From Symsagittifera roscoffensis (lineage: Eukaryota; Xenacoelomorpha; Acoela; Convolutidae): a stretch of DNA of 64,000 nt. The first letter of the stretch is position 1, and each line of letters starts with the position of its first letter. Positions 43,769-55,113 of this stretch are shown here, piece by piece. The position numbers and the translations under genes are program-made. The DNA is taken from the NCBI RefSeq assembly GCF_963678635.1, contig NC_087070.1, forward strand, positions 1,976,512-2,040,511, written 5' to 3'. Under the pieces are notes generated by a model that saw only the letters and a program-made list of their open reading frames with translations, did not search any database and was not told where the DNA came from.

Positions 43769-44183
43769 ATGGATAATTTTTCACTTTTGCAAATAATTGA
43801 AAGAATTCCAGAGTTCAGGTTCAAGTACATTGGATCATACCCTTCTGATACAGTACCTCAACTAACAAAATACTCTTTTGCAATTATTAACTCCAAGCAA
43901 GGATAGAGGAGAACACTGGATTAAGATTGCTCGAATGGATAAAAGCTACTACTTTCCTGATTCTTTGGGAAGAAAGGGATCAACTTACCCTTTTTTGACA
44001 AAAAAGTTTCGACGAATGGTTCCTCGAAAGCTACAAAAAACTGATAATTTGTGTAGATTTTACGCAATTTATTCAGCATTTCTTCTTTTTAAATTCTTCC
44101 AGAAGAACTTGAATAAAGTTCATGATGTGTATGTTTTGAATTTTATCATTACTTTTATGCAAAAGTGCATTTTTAATTTGTAA
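43769..44183 (+). pseudogene. Adenain-like maturation cysteine protease
   Basis: Adenovirus-type (Ulp1-like) protease that matures capsid proteins. ATG at 43769 (MDNFSLLQIIERIPEF) lies after an acceptor-like tract ending 'tttttttagctg'. The first frame stops at about 43905. From 43878 the second frame contains the catalytic set: His in GEHWIKI, Asp in YYFPDSLG, Gln in LQKTDN and Cys in NLCRFYAIYSA (residues 13, 28, 53 and 59 counted from 43878). A single-base shift near 43900 divides the gene. The family length of about 135-200 residues fits. Confidence 0.9.
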
Positions 44184-45339
44184 ATGTAAATTTTTGCAGT
44201 AATTTTACTATACGATGTAGTGAATTGTTTGATTATTTATGTAACTTAACTTTTCAAATTCCTTAATTTTTTTACGAAAAGCATCTTAGCAACTAACCCT
44301 TTGATGAAATACGGAGAATGATGATGGAATATGGATGTTGTAGTCCCCCAATTGAAAGAATTAACGATAGACTAGATAAATTTACGAAAATTGTAACCAA
44401 CTTCTAGTAAATTGTATAATTTTCTTAGAAGTTTACTCTGAGAAAGATGGAAAAATTATTATACAAAAGTATCAGACCCAAAAAAAATATGATACTATAA
44501 TTTTCTCAGTGTAAACTTTTACCGTGGCAGAGCAATTGATAAATTTGGATGATAATTTTTTGGAAAATTTGGAAATTTCAAAGAATTTTATAAAGATTAA
44601 AGACAAAGTGATAAAACTGATAAAAGAGAACTGAAATGAATCGTAGCAAGAAATATGACAGAATAAATAAACCAGTTGAGGTATAAAGAAGAACAAGATA
44701 AAAACATCTGATTGGTCGAAACTTAGAAATTTTGCATAATTTTATCTTAGTTCCAATGAAAATTTCATGCAATTTTGATTGGATGTATTTCAATTTTTTA
44801 TGACAATTTAAGATTTTAATCTCTCAAGAAAGTAATTCACGCTTCAATAACGCTGTGGGGAACTGCTAAAATGCATCTGTCATTTAGTGAGATAATTATG
44901 TGAAAAAAGACAAAATAAAACATAAAATTAATAAGTGTAATGAACCTGTCATCCATTCTCCAGATAACCTGGGGAAAAGACTAAGTGGGATATAAAAGTA
45001 ATCAACCGTGAGGAGCTGTCAAGATTCCCCTGATATCCCGTGGAGCGGAATAACTAACCTGTCAAAGATAGTCCCCTCTTGACAGTTTTCCCCAGATAAC
45101 CTGAGGGAAAATAAATAACATGGAATAAGAATTTAAAAGATTCTTTGCAGAAAAAAAATTGTCTGTGATATACAAGTTTATGATCCCATACTCTAAATTG
45201 AAACTTAATTTCTGTCAAAACTTACCATCTGAAACTTACTTGCCATTTTTTTTTCAGTTTTTTTATATAAAATTGTTTTTTCAAGATAAAAATGTGTTTG
45301 CAAGTAAAACTTAAAAAAATTTCAAAAATTTTTCTGAAA
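44184..45339. other. Non-coding DNA between protease and right inverted repeat
   Basis: No gene supported. It holds two copies of a 'CCTGTCA...CCAGATAACCTG(G/A)GG' motif (about 44946-44975 and 45083-45112). A pair of complementary blocks (CTGTCAAGATTCCCC and its imperfect complement with CTCTTGACAG) lies at 45016-45090. There is also a short inverted pair with TTTTCTTAGAAGTTTAC and TTTTCTCAGTGTAAAC-like sequences near 44418-44518. Confidence 0.4.
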
Positions 45340-45561
45340 CTTACCCTCTTACCATCTAAAATCTTACCATCGTAATACATTAGGAATCCTATTCCCTAAT
45401 GAGTTCTTAATTCCCTACAATGAATTTCTTATACATAGGGAAAACTATACATGGGAAGTTCGGGCGCCGAAAAAAAACTTACCATCTGAAACTTACCATC
45501 TGAAACCTCGTATCTTAATACATTGGGAAATCTATAGCCTATGTTAATAATGGGGTCGTCA
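45340..45561 (-). repeat. Polinton right terminal inverted repeat
   Basis: On the minus strand it starts TTGACGACCCCATTATTAAC and carries CATAGGCTATAGATTTCCCA, GATGGTAAGTTTCAG twice and GGCGCCCGAA, in the order found at the left end. It also holds an extra block (45360-45450) with a second set of CCTAATG/CCCTA motifs. The left-tip duplication is absent here, so the two repeats are unequal. Confidence 0.85.
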
Positions 45562-46160
45562 ACCAACCACCCCCCCCCCCCCCTGATCAGCTCACACATA
45601 TACTACTGTCGTCTTTTAGCTTAACGCAAACTATCCTTCTCAAGACCTCCCTGTCATCATCCGGTTCCAGGTTCGTCATGACGTTTGAGTTGCACGATAG
45701 CTCCCTGAATGGTTTCCTTAGCACAGCCATTTTCTGAAGCTCTTCTCCTCCGTACTCATCCTGCTGCTCTAGGTTGTACGTTCCTGCGGAAGAGTCAGTT
45801 TGGTGTTCTCTGTCGTGGTGCCTCATCTTCTCGTCTGCTAATATCATGCAAAGACTGTCTTGGTCATCACCACTCTTCTCTGAGTCATCCTCCCATTCAT
45901 CCGACTCCCCGGGCAAATTCTCTTCCTTACTGTCTCTTTCTGATTTTGAGCACTCCCCGGACTCTTGATCTGGTCCTAGGTGTTCGGCTTCCTTCTACAA
46001 TGTCACTTTCTTCTTCCGAAGCGTAGCCTGTCTTAGTATGTCCTCTGGGATCTTTTGGACCAATGTCCGCACAATTTCTTTGCCGTCAAGTTGCCTTATT
46101 GTTGAGTCCTCGCCTTGAGCCGCTTCCCCTCTTTTCAATATGGTGACCTCCGGTTTGTCT
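45562..46160 (-). pseudogene. Gypsy Pol linker between RNase H and integrase (copy C), cut by the Polinton
   Basis: Acidic spacer (SDEWEDDSEKSGDDQDSL) in the minus-strand Gypsy pol, open at 45916-45587. A run of 14 C at 45570-45583 separates it from the Polinton terminus. The reading frame is interrupted near 46150 and 45990. It would tether RNase H to integrase; its continuation lies beyond 24159. Confidence 0.6.
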
Positions 46161-46960
46161 TAATCATTTTTCGGGGCTACCGGTTTATCGTCGGTTAGTT
46201 TCTCGATCAGTCTCCTAAGATCTTCTCCTAATGTCACCCTTCCTGTTTCCACTTCATTGGGGTCATAGCTTTTTGCTTTTAGTGTTTCCCTTACTATCTT
46301 CGACTTGAGCATCATTTCCATTGGCATCCCTGTTTTTCTCTTGAGAATTTCTTTCGTCTCATGTTCTGCTGGTAGCTCGGGATGGTCCTCTATTGGTTTC
46401 CCTGACTTGCCAAGCCACTTCGTGAGTGGAAGGTTGTCATACGTCTCCTGCTCCATAAATGAGAAGCCATCTTTGATCTCCGGCCTGTCGGTCTCCTTTT
46501 GCTCCTGTCTCTCGTAAAACTTCGTCTTTTTGCTCAAACTGTCCGCGTTCTGATGTTTGTCTCTTTTTCTGTGCTCGATAATCATGTCGTAACCATCCAG
46601 GTGCACTATCCGTCTCCCGATGTAGCTCTGGTCCATTGAGTACGTTTTTAACCAAATGAGTGCTCTGTTGTCGACTCGTAGCTTGAATGGTTCGCTGCCC
46701 AGGTATGATCTATATTTTTCTACAAAGGTCACTACCGCGAACATCTCCGCTTTCGGCGCCCCCTACTTCATCTTTGTATCATTCAAGACTTTGCTCCCGT
46801 GAGCTATCGGTCTCAAAACTGTCTTCCCGTTCCACTCTCGTTCTTGGTGCAGTATTCCTGAGATCGCTACCACCGATGCATCCCTGTCCAGCACGTATAC
46901 TCCCTTTTCCGTGGGCATCCCTAGCACTGGTGCTTCGCACATCTCTATTTTTATCCTTTA
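46160..46960 (-). pseudogene. Gypsy RNase H (copy C)
   Basis: VFAVVTFVEKYRSYLGSEPF..LRVDNRALIWLKTY at 46744-46640 contains the later RNase H/tether motifs. IIEHRKRDKHQNADSLSKK (about 46575-46520) carries the conserved H-x-x-AD-x-LS signature. The N-terminal strand with the first catalytic Asp (VLDRDASVV near 46880) is readable but shifted in frame near 46765 and 46965. The Asp-Thr-Asp of the other copies reads Asp-Arg-Asp here. Confidence 0.85.
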
Positions 46961-47978
46961 AAATGATTCCTTTGCTGCGTTATTCCACGTGAACTTCTTA
47001 CCTTTGTGCCTCATGAGTTGTTGCATTGGATATACTTTGTCCGCATAGCCCTTGATGAACTCCCTGTAGTAGTTTGCGAAACCCAAGAAACTCATCAACT
47101 GGTGTTCTGTTTTTGGCAATTTCCAAGTCAGTACTGCCTCTAACGCATCTGGGTCTTGTCTAATACCATGTTTGTTCACCATTCTTCCCAGGTATTTGAT
47201 CGAGTCCCTGAGAATCTCACACTTCGATGGCTTATATTTCAGTCCTGCTCTCATCATACAAGCAAACACCTCGTCCAGTCGTTCAATGTGGTCCTCCAGT
47301 GAGGTGTTGCAATCACCACGTCATCTACGTAGCACATTACTAAATTGCCATATTTCTTCGTTACGTTTGTCAGCGCTTGTGCCATCAGTCTTTGGAAGGT
47401 TGCTGTCTCATTGCAGAGGCCAAAGGGCATCCTCTTCCATTGAAACAACCCCAGTTTGCATGCAAAACCCGTCTAGTCCCTGTCTTGGTTCCTCAGTGGT
47501 ACCTGCCAAAAGGCCGACCCTAGATCAAGAGTTGTGAAAAACTTTGCGTCACCTAATTTTGAGAGACTTTCATCTATCCTAGGTATGGGATAGGCATCCT
47601 TCACCGTGACGGAGTTCAGATATCGAAAGTCACAAGAAAACCTAGGTTGATCTCCTTTCTTTTAGCCATCACTACTCCACACGCCCATGGTGATTTGGAT
47701 GGTTCTATCATGTCATACTCTAGTAGGGTCTCTATCTCTTTTCTACAAGCATCCGATTTGTTTGGGGTCATATGCCTCGCCCCCTCCCTATGCGGTACTG
47801 CCGATTCTTCTTGCTCTATTTCATGTTCTACAAACTTCCAGCATCCATTGTCTGCCTTATGTCTCAAAAAAACATCCTGATTCCTATCTAGAACGACCTT
47901 GATGGCTACGAGCTGTTCGTCTGTTACCTTCCTCCTTAAATGTTCAATTTCTGGTAATACTGGTTTATACATTTCCAA
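46958..47978 (-). pseudogene. Gypsy reverse transcriptase (copy C)
   Basis: The N-terminal part at 47978-47616 carries IEPSKSPWACGVVMAKRK. The core at 47448-47254 has FGLCNETATFQRLM and catalytic YVDD (complement of 47330-47341). Thumb/connection at 47269-46958 has LGRMVNKHGI and FLGFANYYREFIKGYADKVYP. Frame changes near 47630, 47310 and a TAG in 'GF*TG' near 47474 break it. The sequence parallels both plus-strand copies. Confidence 0.92.
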
Positions 47979-47989
47979 TTCCTCTAGCG

Positions 47990-49022
47990 TGGGTCTTTCT
48001 GGACAAATCGATCAGCTCGACAGTCCATCATCTGTCTCTGACTTAAATGACTTCACAAGACCTGATGAACATTTTATTTTCTTCAATCGTCTCAAGTTAC
48101 AAATTTTATCCCTGTGATTCGGGCAATCAAGAATTTCATTTTTTTTCACATTTTCAATATTTTCATATCTAGTTTTCACTGGCTGTGCGTATCCAAGCTT
48201 CCTCCCCCTCTGAATTGTGATTGGTATATCAAGAGTATTCAACAAGATACTAAGGCAGAGGCCACCCTTGGTTATCGAGAAGGATCTTCCTAAAATAGCT
48301 GCACTTTGAATATTCGGATTTGGTACTATAAATAGTTGTTTGTTGTCACTTAGTTCACTATCATTTTTGATCCGTAAACTCACTATTGCCGCCTCATTCG
48401 CTTTCAGCCTTACCCTCCTGCTCAAGAAAACTGGAGCCTTATTTTCATTCGCCATTATCAAATTTACCGGTTTAATTACGTACTTCTTGTCCGGGTTTCG
48501 AATCCTGAATATCGCATTGTTAAGATCAATTGTTACGTCAAAATTCCTGGTGAAATCTCTGTCTAAAATTAATTGGTCAGACTCATCTAGATTCTCCACC
48601 ACCAGAAAGCTTATCCACAGATTGCGTTCTCCCAGGTCTAGGGCTATTATTGGTGTCCTACCAATAAACCGAAGCGCCCCCTTGTTTGCTGCTGACTTTC
48701 GTATTCTTGAGTCAATCAGGTCATCTTTGTCGAATCCCATTCTTCTCCAAGTTTCAATTGGTATTACACTCAAGACGGCTCCCGTGTCCAACAACCCACG
48801 CAGTTGCGTCTCTTTCCATTTATGTCCAATAGGTGTGCAGACACGTCTGCTTCTGTCCCCAGATGCATGGCGTGTCTGCATCAGTAAAGGCCGTGACACA
48901 AAACACCTCGCGCCGTGGATCTCGAGGTGCCCAATGGATCTCACTTTTAGTTCCTCTCTACCAACATAGATTTGCCCGGCAAGATCCTCGTCACATGTTA
49001 TCATCGTTTTCATGTGGTCCAT
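47990..49022 (-). pseudogene. Gypsy aspartic protease region (copy C)
   Basis: Open frame 49022-48012 with LRGLLDTGAVLSVIPIETW (DTGA active site near 48795) and the following spacer LSRRVRLKANEAAIVSLRI up to CPNHRDKICNLRRL. The N-terminal edge, ICVGREELKVRSIGH-like sequence, is shared with the other copies. A shift near 48860-48900 replaces the expected histidine-rich segment with an alternative frame. Uninterrupted over 336 codons, this is the best-preserved protease of the three. Confidence 0.85.
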
Positions 49023-51612
49023 AGGCTTCAGTGTATCTGTTGTCTATGCGAACTGATTTGCTACCACCTCTCGTGAGTAATGCCCTTAAAGCTCTAGAAG
49101 GAGTTTGCGGGCTTATTGCACTCAAGTAGTCCGCGTATACATCTATGCGCATCACTGTCTGATCACTCGGTTCACTCAGGTTTCTTGTTACTTCGTGGTC
49201 GCCCACTGTAATTATTGACATGATTCTTGCCCCAATTTTCGTGAGACCAAATGGTTTTCCAGTTACCATTTTCAAGGTGTTGCAGTTGGCCTTGCCATTC
49301 GAGTTCTCTCCAGTTTCTGGTTCTGGTCTTGTAATACAGAGCGTCTCACTCAATCTCTGTTTTTCTCCCGTTTAAGCCGTTGTTCGATTTCTTTCGTCGC
49401 CAAGTCTTGCTTCACTTTGTTGATCGCCTCTGCAGCTGCCCTCTCGTATTTTATCTCCTGAGAGTTTCTTTTCTCGGCCCCCGGGGCATCTTTGGTTTGT
49501 GTAACGGCCTTTACTGTCTTTGTTGACAATTCATCACTCGCTGCTTCTTTATTGTTCAAATCGTTTTCAGCTGGTCTGTTCCTAGTAATTTGCACTGCGG
49601 CCAGTGCTAGTTGGTGTTTCGGGTGATTCTGATTCTTCACTACCTCCCTAAACAAAAGACAGTCTATTCTGAAATGGCCTTCTTGATTGCAGAAAAAACA
49701 CCTCACGCCTATCTTGATGATCAAGCCACTGTAAAACTCATGTTCCTCCGTTTGAATCATGTCCTCTTCTTCCTGTGCGTATCCCCAGCTCTTTATGCCC
49801 TGCTTGTATGTCGTGCAATCCGCCACATGATGATCCGCTGATCCACAATTTGCGCAAGACCTACGTTTGCCCATGTCGTCTCTAGACTTGTACCATGACG
49901 ACCTTAGTGGCTGGCTCCCCCCTTGCATGTTCCTGCCTTCTGAGTATGAGTACTTTTTTGGTTTCATTAACATGTTTTCTCTTGACTTTTGTCTCATCTC
50001 TTCTTGATTTGGTGCATTATCCTTCGATAGTGTATAATACGTTGCCAGCATCGTTCTCAAGTCGTCGCTTCTCACCACATCAATGAACTTTGAAGCGATG
50101 CTGAAGTTTCTTCTGTTAGTCGATTCTTCCGGGTCGCTTTTTCTTCTCAAGCTCTCAAGATCATCCAGGAATCGATCGATTGACTCATCTTCTCTTTGTC
50201 TTCTTTTTTCAAATCTCATTTTTGCTTGATGACCCTTCATCCCTGACCCGAATCGGTTCAACAGTATCTCGAAGATCTTGTCCGCTGTATCAGGCTCCTC
50301 CTCCTTCTTTGCTACCACGCATTTTAGTGCGGTGCCTTCTAATTTGCTTTGAATTGCCGTGCAGGCCTGCCTTTTTGTCGTTCAAGTTATTTTGTTCGAG
50401 ATGTAGGCTCCTTACCTCAACCCATGTATCAATGCAACCATCTGAGTCGTCTCCGAATTCCTTAGGTTTTTAAAAAGTTTTGCGGGATTTGCCACTGCCT
50501 CTGTCACTTGAGTCTGTGTTCCTCGTTGCGAATGCTTCAAGCGTCCTGTTCATCATTTCCCAGGTATTGGACCACGTCATGGCTTCCGGTTGTACACCCG
50601 TATTTGATCCTGAGTCCTCTGTTGCCCTTGTTGTGTTTGAGGATCCCACTTTCATGGCCGTCCTGATCCCTCTAGACGCCATGGTACTATCAGTTTGTGC
50701 TAACGGTGTAGATTCTCGTTTCTTCCGTTGTGGTTCCACGAAATCGACTCTGGTTCCGTAAGGCTTTTCCACCACTAATTTATCTTGGGCTAATGATCTT
50801 CTGAAGAGTGCATCCAGTTTGGACTGTATGGCACACGAACTTTCAGCTTGTTCCTTGCCCATTGTATCCATTCTAGTATCTAGATTCCCACAACTTCTCG
50901 TTCACGGTGTCATACCGTTTCTTCATTTCTTCGATATCCTTTTGATATGTTTCTCTCGCTCTTTGTCGGTAGCCTCTACCTTGTCTGACATCTGCTGTAG
51001 CTTCTCTTCCGTCGCATTGCAAGTTAACGCAGTTGTCTAGGTTGTCATTCTTGTTGTGTCGTATTTCGCTTTTTAGATCTTGGTGGTCCTCCTCGCAGTA
51101 TTTCAGTTTCGCGAGGATTTTTTCGCAGTCGATTTGCTCCATTTTTGCCATGAAGTCGCCCAGCTCAAGCGAAATTGTTTTTTCTTGGTTAGCCGTTGCT
51201 CCATGTGTGACCTGCTCTTGGTCTTGTTTGGCCTGTTTTGTATTTGCAGAACCTGTTCCAAACGTTTTGCATTTCTCTGTCGTCGGCATTACCTCCTCTT
51301 TTTTTTTGGTTTCATCCCGACCATCGCCGCAATCCTCTCTGTGAACGACATTCTTTTTGTTTGAGAATCGTCTTTTATCTTTTCCGGCGTGTTGCTTGTT
51401 GTATCGTCTACAATGTCAATTGGTGAGAACTCTATCGTTTTCTTTTTTTGTTCTTCTACAATTGGCACTGGTGTTGATTCCGTCGTTTTTCTTTTCAACC
51501 CGTCAATACTCTGATCAGGTGTCTCAGGATCGGTTTCTCTAGCCGGTACAGTTGGTTCTTCTACTGTTTTCTCCTTGGCCTTATGCTCCCTAACGCTTCT
51601 TGTAGTGACCAT
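49000..51612 (-). pseudogene. Gypsy Gag (copy C)
   Basis: Starts at ATG 51612 (MVTTRSVREHK), homologous to the plus-strand start at 58822. A Glu/Lys/Thr-rich N-terminal part (51612-50873) is predicted coiled coil. The capsid-like core at 50318-49930 includes KMRFEKRRQREDESIDRFLDDLE, a typical Gypsy Gag signature. Two CCHC zinc knuckles follow, CANCGSADHHVADC (near 49860) and CFFCNQEGHFRIDC (near 49690). Gag runs straight towards the protease without a clear separate pol start, so a single Gag-Pol frame is likely. Breaks occur at 51289, 50873, 50470 and 49350. An upstream Met at 51753 in the same frame is unlikely to be native because the other copy lacks that extension. Confidence 0.85.
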
Positions 51613-53955
51613 GTATACTGGAATAATCTTTTTCACTACTTTCGGATTTGATAGTGTTGCTTTCCGTTGCGACGAGGTTTGATTTTGTTTTGTTCCTGTT
51701 GCTTTTCTTTCGGTTATCAATACCCTCTTTCGTTTCATGATTTTCATATACAATTTTCTTTTTTTACAATTTTGTTTTTTACAAGTCCCTATTGTAAAAT
51801 CCGATTGAAATTATAAAAAAAAATTCTAGAAAAAACATTCTAATCAGTCTAAACAGTCTAAATCAGCTTTGAATAAATTTCAAACCTCAGGACCCTTCGT
51901 TCTAGTTTTTGGATGCTTTAATACTTTCACAGGATTTCTTGGTACTCTCCTAGGACACTTCGCTCAGGTGTTGGGACACTTCGATGGGTTCGTGGTACAC
52001 TTTGGTGCGGTCCTAATATATTTATGTACCCTCCTAGGACCCTTAGTGTTCTTTTTGAGATCTTCGTTACTGTCCCAGGACTTTTCTGAACCCTCCTAGG
52101 ACCCTTCGCTCGAGTGTTGCGACACTTCGTACTGTCCCAGGACTTTTCTGAACCTTCCTAGGACCCTTCGCTCAAGTGTTGGGACACTTCGTATTCTCCC
52201 AGGACTTTTATCAACCCTCATAGGACCCTTCGCTCAAGTGTTGGGACACTTCGTTACTGTCCCAGGACTTTTCTGAACCCTCCTAGGAGACTTCGCTCGA
52301 GTGTTGGGTAAATTGGATCTCTTGTTCTTTAGTTTTGGGACAGTCGGATCTCTTGCTTCTTAGTGTTGGGACACTTAGATCACAATCCCAGGACTGAGTG
52401 TTGGGACACTTAGATCATTATCCCAAGACCGCCGGCTAGACTCTTGCACTTCTTTATGAACCCGATCTGATGAACCCGATCCGACCTGATGAAATCCCCT
52501 GTACCTTGTGTCGAGTATTGGAATTTCTGATCCACTATCCCAGTACCACCTCTAGGTCTCTAGTATCAAAAAGTCCCCAAAACCCAATCCTGTTAATCAA
52601 AATTTTACCTACTAACCACCCTGAAATTACCTTCTCTTTATAAATCCGACGCAAGTCGACTTGTTAGCAAGTGCCCTATGATCGCCGATTCGTAAAAAGC
52701 CAGTTAATTATGATCCGAAAACTTAAAAATTTAACTGATAAAAATGAAAAAGTATAAAAAATGTGATGAATACACCCAAAATTCAAAGGCCACCAATGTG
52801 GTCTTTCGTAAAAAAAAATGTCTGGTACCTGATTGTCACGCGTTTTTTCTCCCCCCCTACTAACGGTCTTATGAGGTATTCTCCTTTTGGGTTCCAAAAA
52901 CTGTCTATTTCCGATCCCTCCACCCGATCCGACCAGGTTATCTACCTTAATTCGATCTTAAATTTGGATATCCTAGCGTTGCAACTCTTGTTCTGAGTCT
53001 AAAGATGGATCGTTCCAGACTGGGTCTACTAATGTAGCTAAATGGACGACATCTATTGTATAGTTATTATAATGGGTTCCCCCTTTTTACGATTTTCAAC
53101 CGCCAACCTCTATCTTAAACAGCCCCCTTCTAACCTCCCCCTTATCTAGCCTCCCACTTGAGCCGAAAATTACCCTAAGCGCGATGGGTGCTAAACCTCT
53201 CGAGAGAAAACCGTAACCTGTTTCCAAGCTCTGCTCAAGTAAAAACGTTTCCTCAAAACGGTGGGTATTCTCTTATTCAATTTTACACTTATTTCCGAAA
53301 ATGTAAAATGGATTTCAACGCTACCCATTTGACCAAACAGAACCTCTGTCAACCTTCTTCCGTTTGCCCTGTTCTGCTTTAATCACACTGCTGACTGGTC
53401 ACTTGCCGGTTTGTCACACTTTCCCCCTGTGCTGGTCACCTGTTCCAGTCAAGTCTCCCAGTGGTCAAGCCTCCTTGTTGTCCACTTTCCCCTTTCGCTG
53501 GGCACCTCTTCCAGCCAAGTCTCCTAGTGGTTCGCTGATATCAAAAGCTATCTGAAAACCTTATAACGCCCCTCACTTGGGCACCTGTAACACGTTGCTG
53601 ATTTGATTGAGACGATCGGTCTTACTGGAAAACAGTATGAAATTTTGATCCAGCTAGTTTGGAAGTCAAAGCCATTGTCTTTTTTTATGTTTTATGGTTT
53701 TTTGTTCCTATTTCTAATCTTTTTTGGTTTTTTTGTTTCGCTGTTCCTCTTTTACTCGATTTTTTGTCCCCCTAGTGACCCCCTCGCTAAGTTTTCATAA
53801 AAAGCTATCACGGGACAACCAGAAGGTGAATACGTTTCCGTTGAACCGTACCACCGGTACTCTAGAATGGGCATGTAGCCCGGAGCTGTGTCAAGTGGGT
53901 TTGATCCCGTAGTTTTGATGGCGTAACAACACCCAGGAGCGCCATAAAAACAATA
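51613..53955 (-). other. 5' leader of Gypsy copy C with 63-bp tandem repeat
   Basis: Long untranslated leader between the LTR and Gag. It carries about four tandem copies of a 63-bp unit at roughly 52068-52310 (TGTCCCAGGACTTTTCTGAA core on the plus strand, giving GTCCTGGGACA in element sense) plus diverged flanking copies from 51940. The part nearest the LTR (53160-53955) is an inverted copy of 56088-56950. A candidate primer-binding site, TGGCGCTCCTGGG in element sense, is the complement of 53932-53944, 11 bases from the LTR end. Nothing else coding was seen. Confidence 0.7.
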
Positions 53956-54968
53956 TGTAACAGTCGCCTACTTAAATCACATATGATGTTAAAGAAAAAT
54001 AGGCCCTACAACCACTGGCTCAAGAGTCAGGGACACTATGTCTTGTGTTTTTCTACCTCTTTTGTTTTTCTACCTCAAGAGGTCGAAGCAAATTCGGTTC
54101 ACTTGCGACATGAGACTAAAACCCTTGTTACAGATTAAAGGCCACTACCAAAATACCACCCCACTCTAGAAAATAAAAACGCCCGCATACTTAGGTCTCA
54201 AAATACTGAAAATACACGAACGCCGTTAAAAACAGGGTCGGAATCTTATGTATAGTTACTTTTATTAGACAGTGGACCTTTGATTCATTTTAGATGGATC
54301 AACCTAAAAACTTTTCTAACTCAACATATGTGACACTCGATCAGAATGGACAAAAATACAATTTCGAATTCGTAGCCGCTGACCTGGAAGGTTAACAATT
54401 TTTGGAGATTAGCGACGTTATTTAAACGATTAGACGAATCGTGAAGGTCAGATTATTCTGGAAAGTTTAAAATTTAAGAATTCGATTTGTGACGTCACAC
54501 TTCCAAGAAATGATTGAAACGGCCATTTTGGAGAAAAACGAGAAAGAAACAAAACAACAATAGTTGCAGTAGAAATAACTACGAAAGAAATAGTGAATCT
54601 GATAACAGAGAATTCAAATAACTGGAAATTGTCCAAAACCGCTCCGAGTTGTAACGATTGTGTCGCTACAATCGTTACGGAGCAATTCACGCAAACGGTG
54701 AAGGGTGTTGAGACAGCGTGTCCAGCCTTCCGGAAGGAGATAAGAGCGTGATTTCTCCGGATTCCAGAATCCGGAGGAGTCTCGGGCGGAGAGCTCAAAC
54801 TGTTTTATATACATTTTTAGCTTCCTGGTTATGTCTTGAATTGAATTTAATTAACATCCAGATTCATTTTCAGATAATGAGAAGCTAGGAGTTGAGGGAA
54901 AGGGTTGATCCATCTTGGATGGAGATGATGATTTTTATCTACTGAACAAAAACAATAGTAATATAACA
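53956..54968 (-). repeat. LTR-like repeat, minus orientation (5' LTR of copy C)
   Basis: In element sense it ends ...CTGTTACA at 53956. The last 380 bp (53956-54335) match the ends of the LTR-like repeats at 9171-10148 and 55114-56087. Beyond 54335 the sequence is unrelated to those two, and a TATATAAAAC box lies at the complement of 54802-54811 in the right orientation for a U3 promoter. A TG start at 54968 would give about 1,013 bp, but this boundary is a guess. A different U3 on a shared R/U5 suggests a second subfamily or a recombinant. Confidence 0.55.
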
Positions 54969-55113
54969 AATAGTAGTAGCACTGTTTTTAGGAGTGACCT
55001 CGTGGTCTGGGGATACTGAGACCCAGCCATGAGCTCACTATTCTTGCATGTAATTAAGTTATTTTTGGGTCTTCTGACTGAAGCCGAAAGCAGTAACGTT
55101 TTTGTCGACCCGA

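Larger units (their letters stand above)
24160..45561. mobile_element. Polinton/Maverick (adintovirus-like) element, nested in Gypsy copy C
   Basis: A 21,402-bp AT-rich element bounded by inverted repeats starting (T)TGACGAC. It encodes the diagnostic Polinton set: protein-primed PolB and retroviral-type integrase, plus packaging ATPase, double-jelly-roll major capsid, penton and adenain-like protease. PolB and one small gene run leftwards, and the virion block runs rightwards. It interrupts the minus-strand Gypsy pol between its RNase H linker (45587-45916) and its integrase (24120). Polintons normally make 6-bp target duplications, but I cannot see one because both flanks are G/C-run DNA. 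Most genes carry frameshifts, so this copy is probably inactive. Confidence 0.93.
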
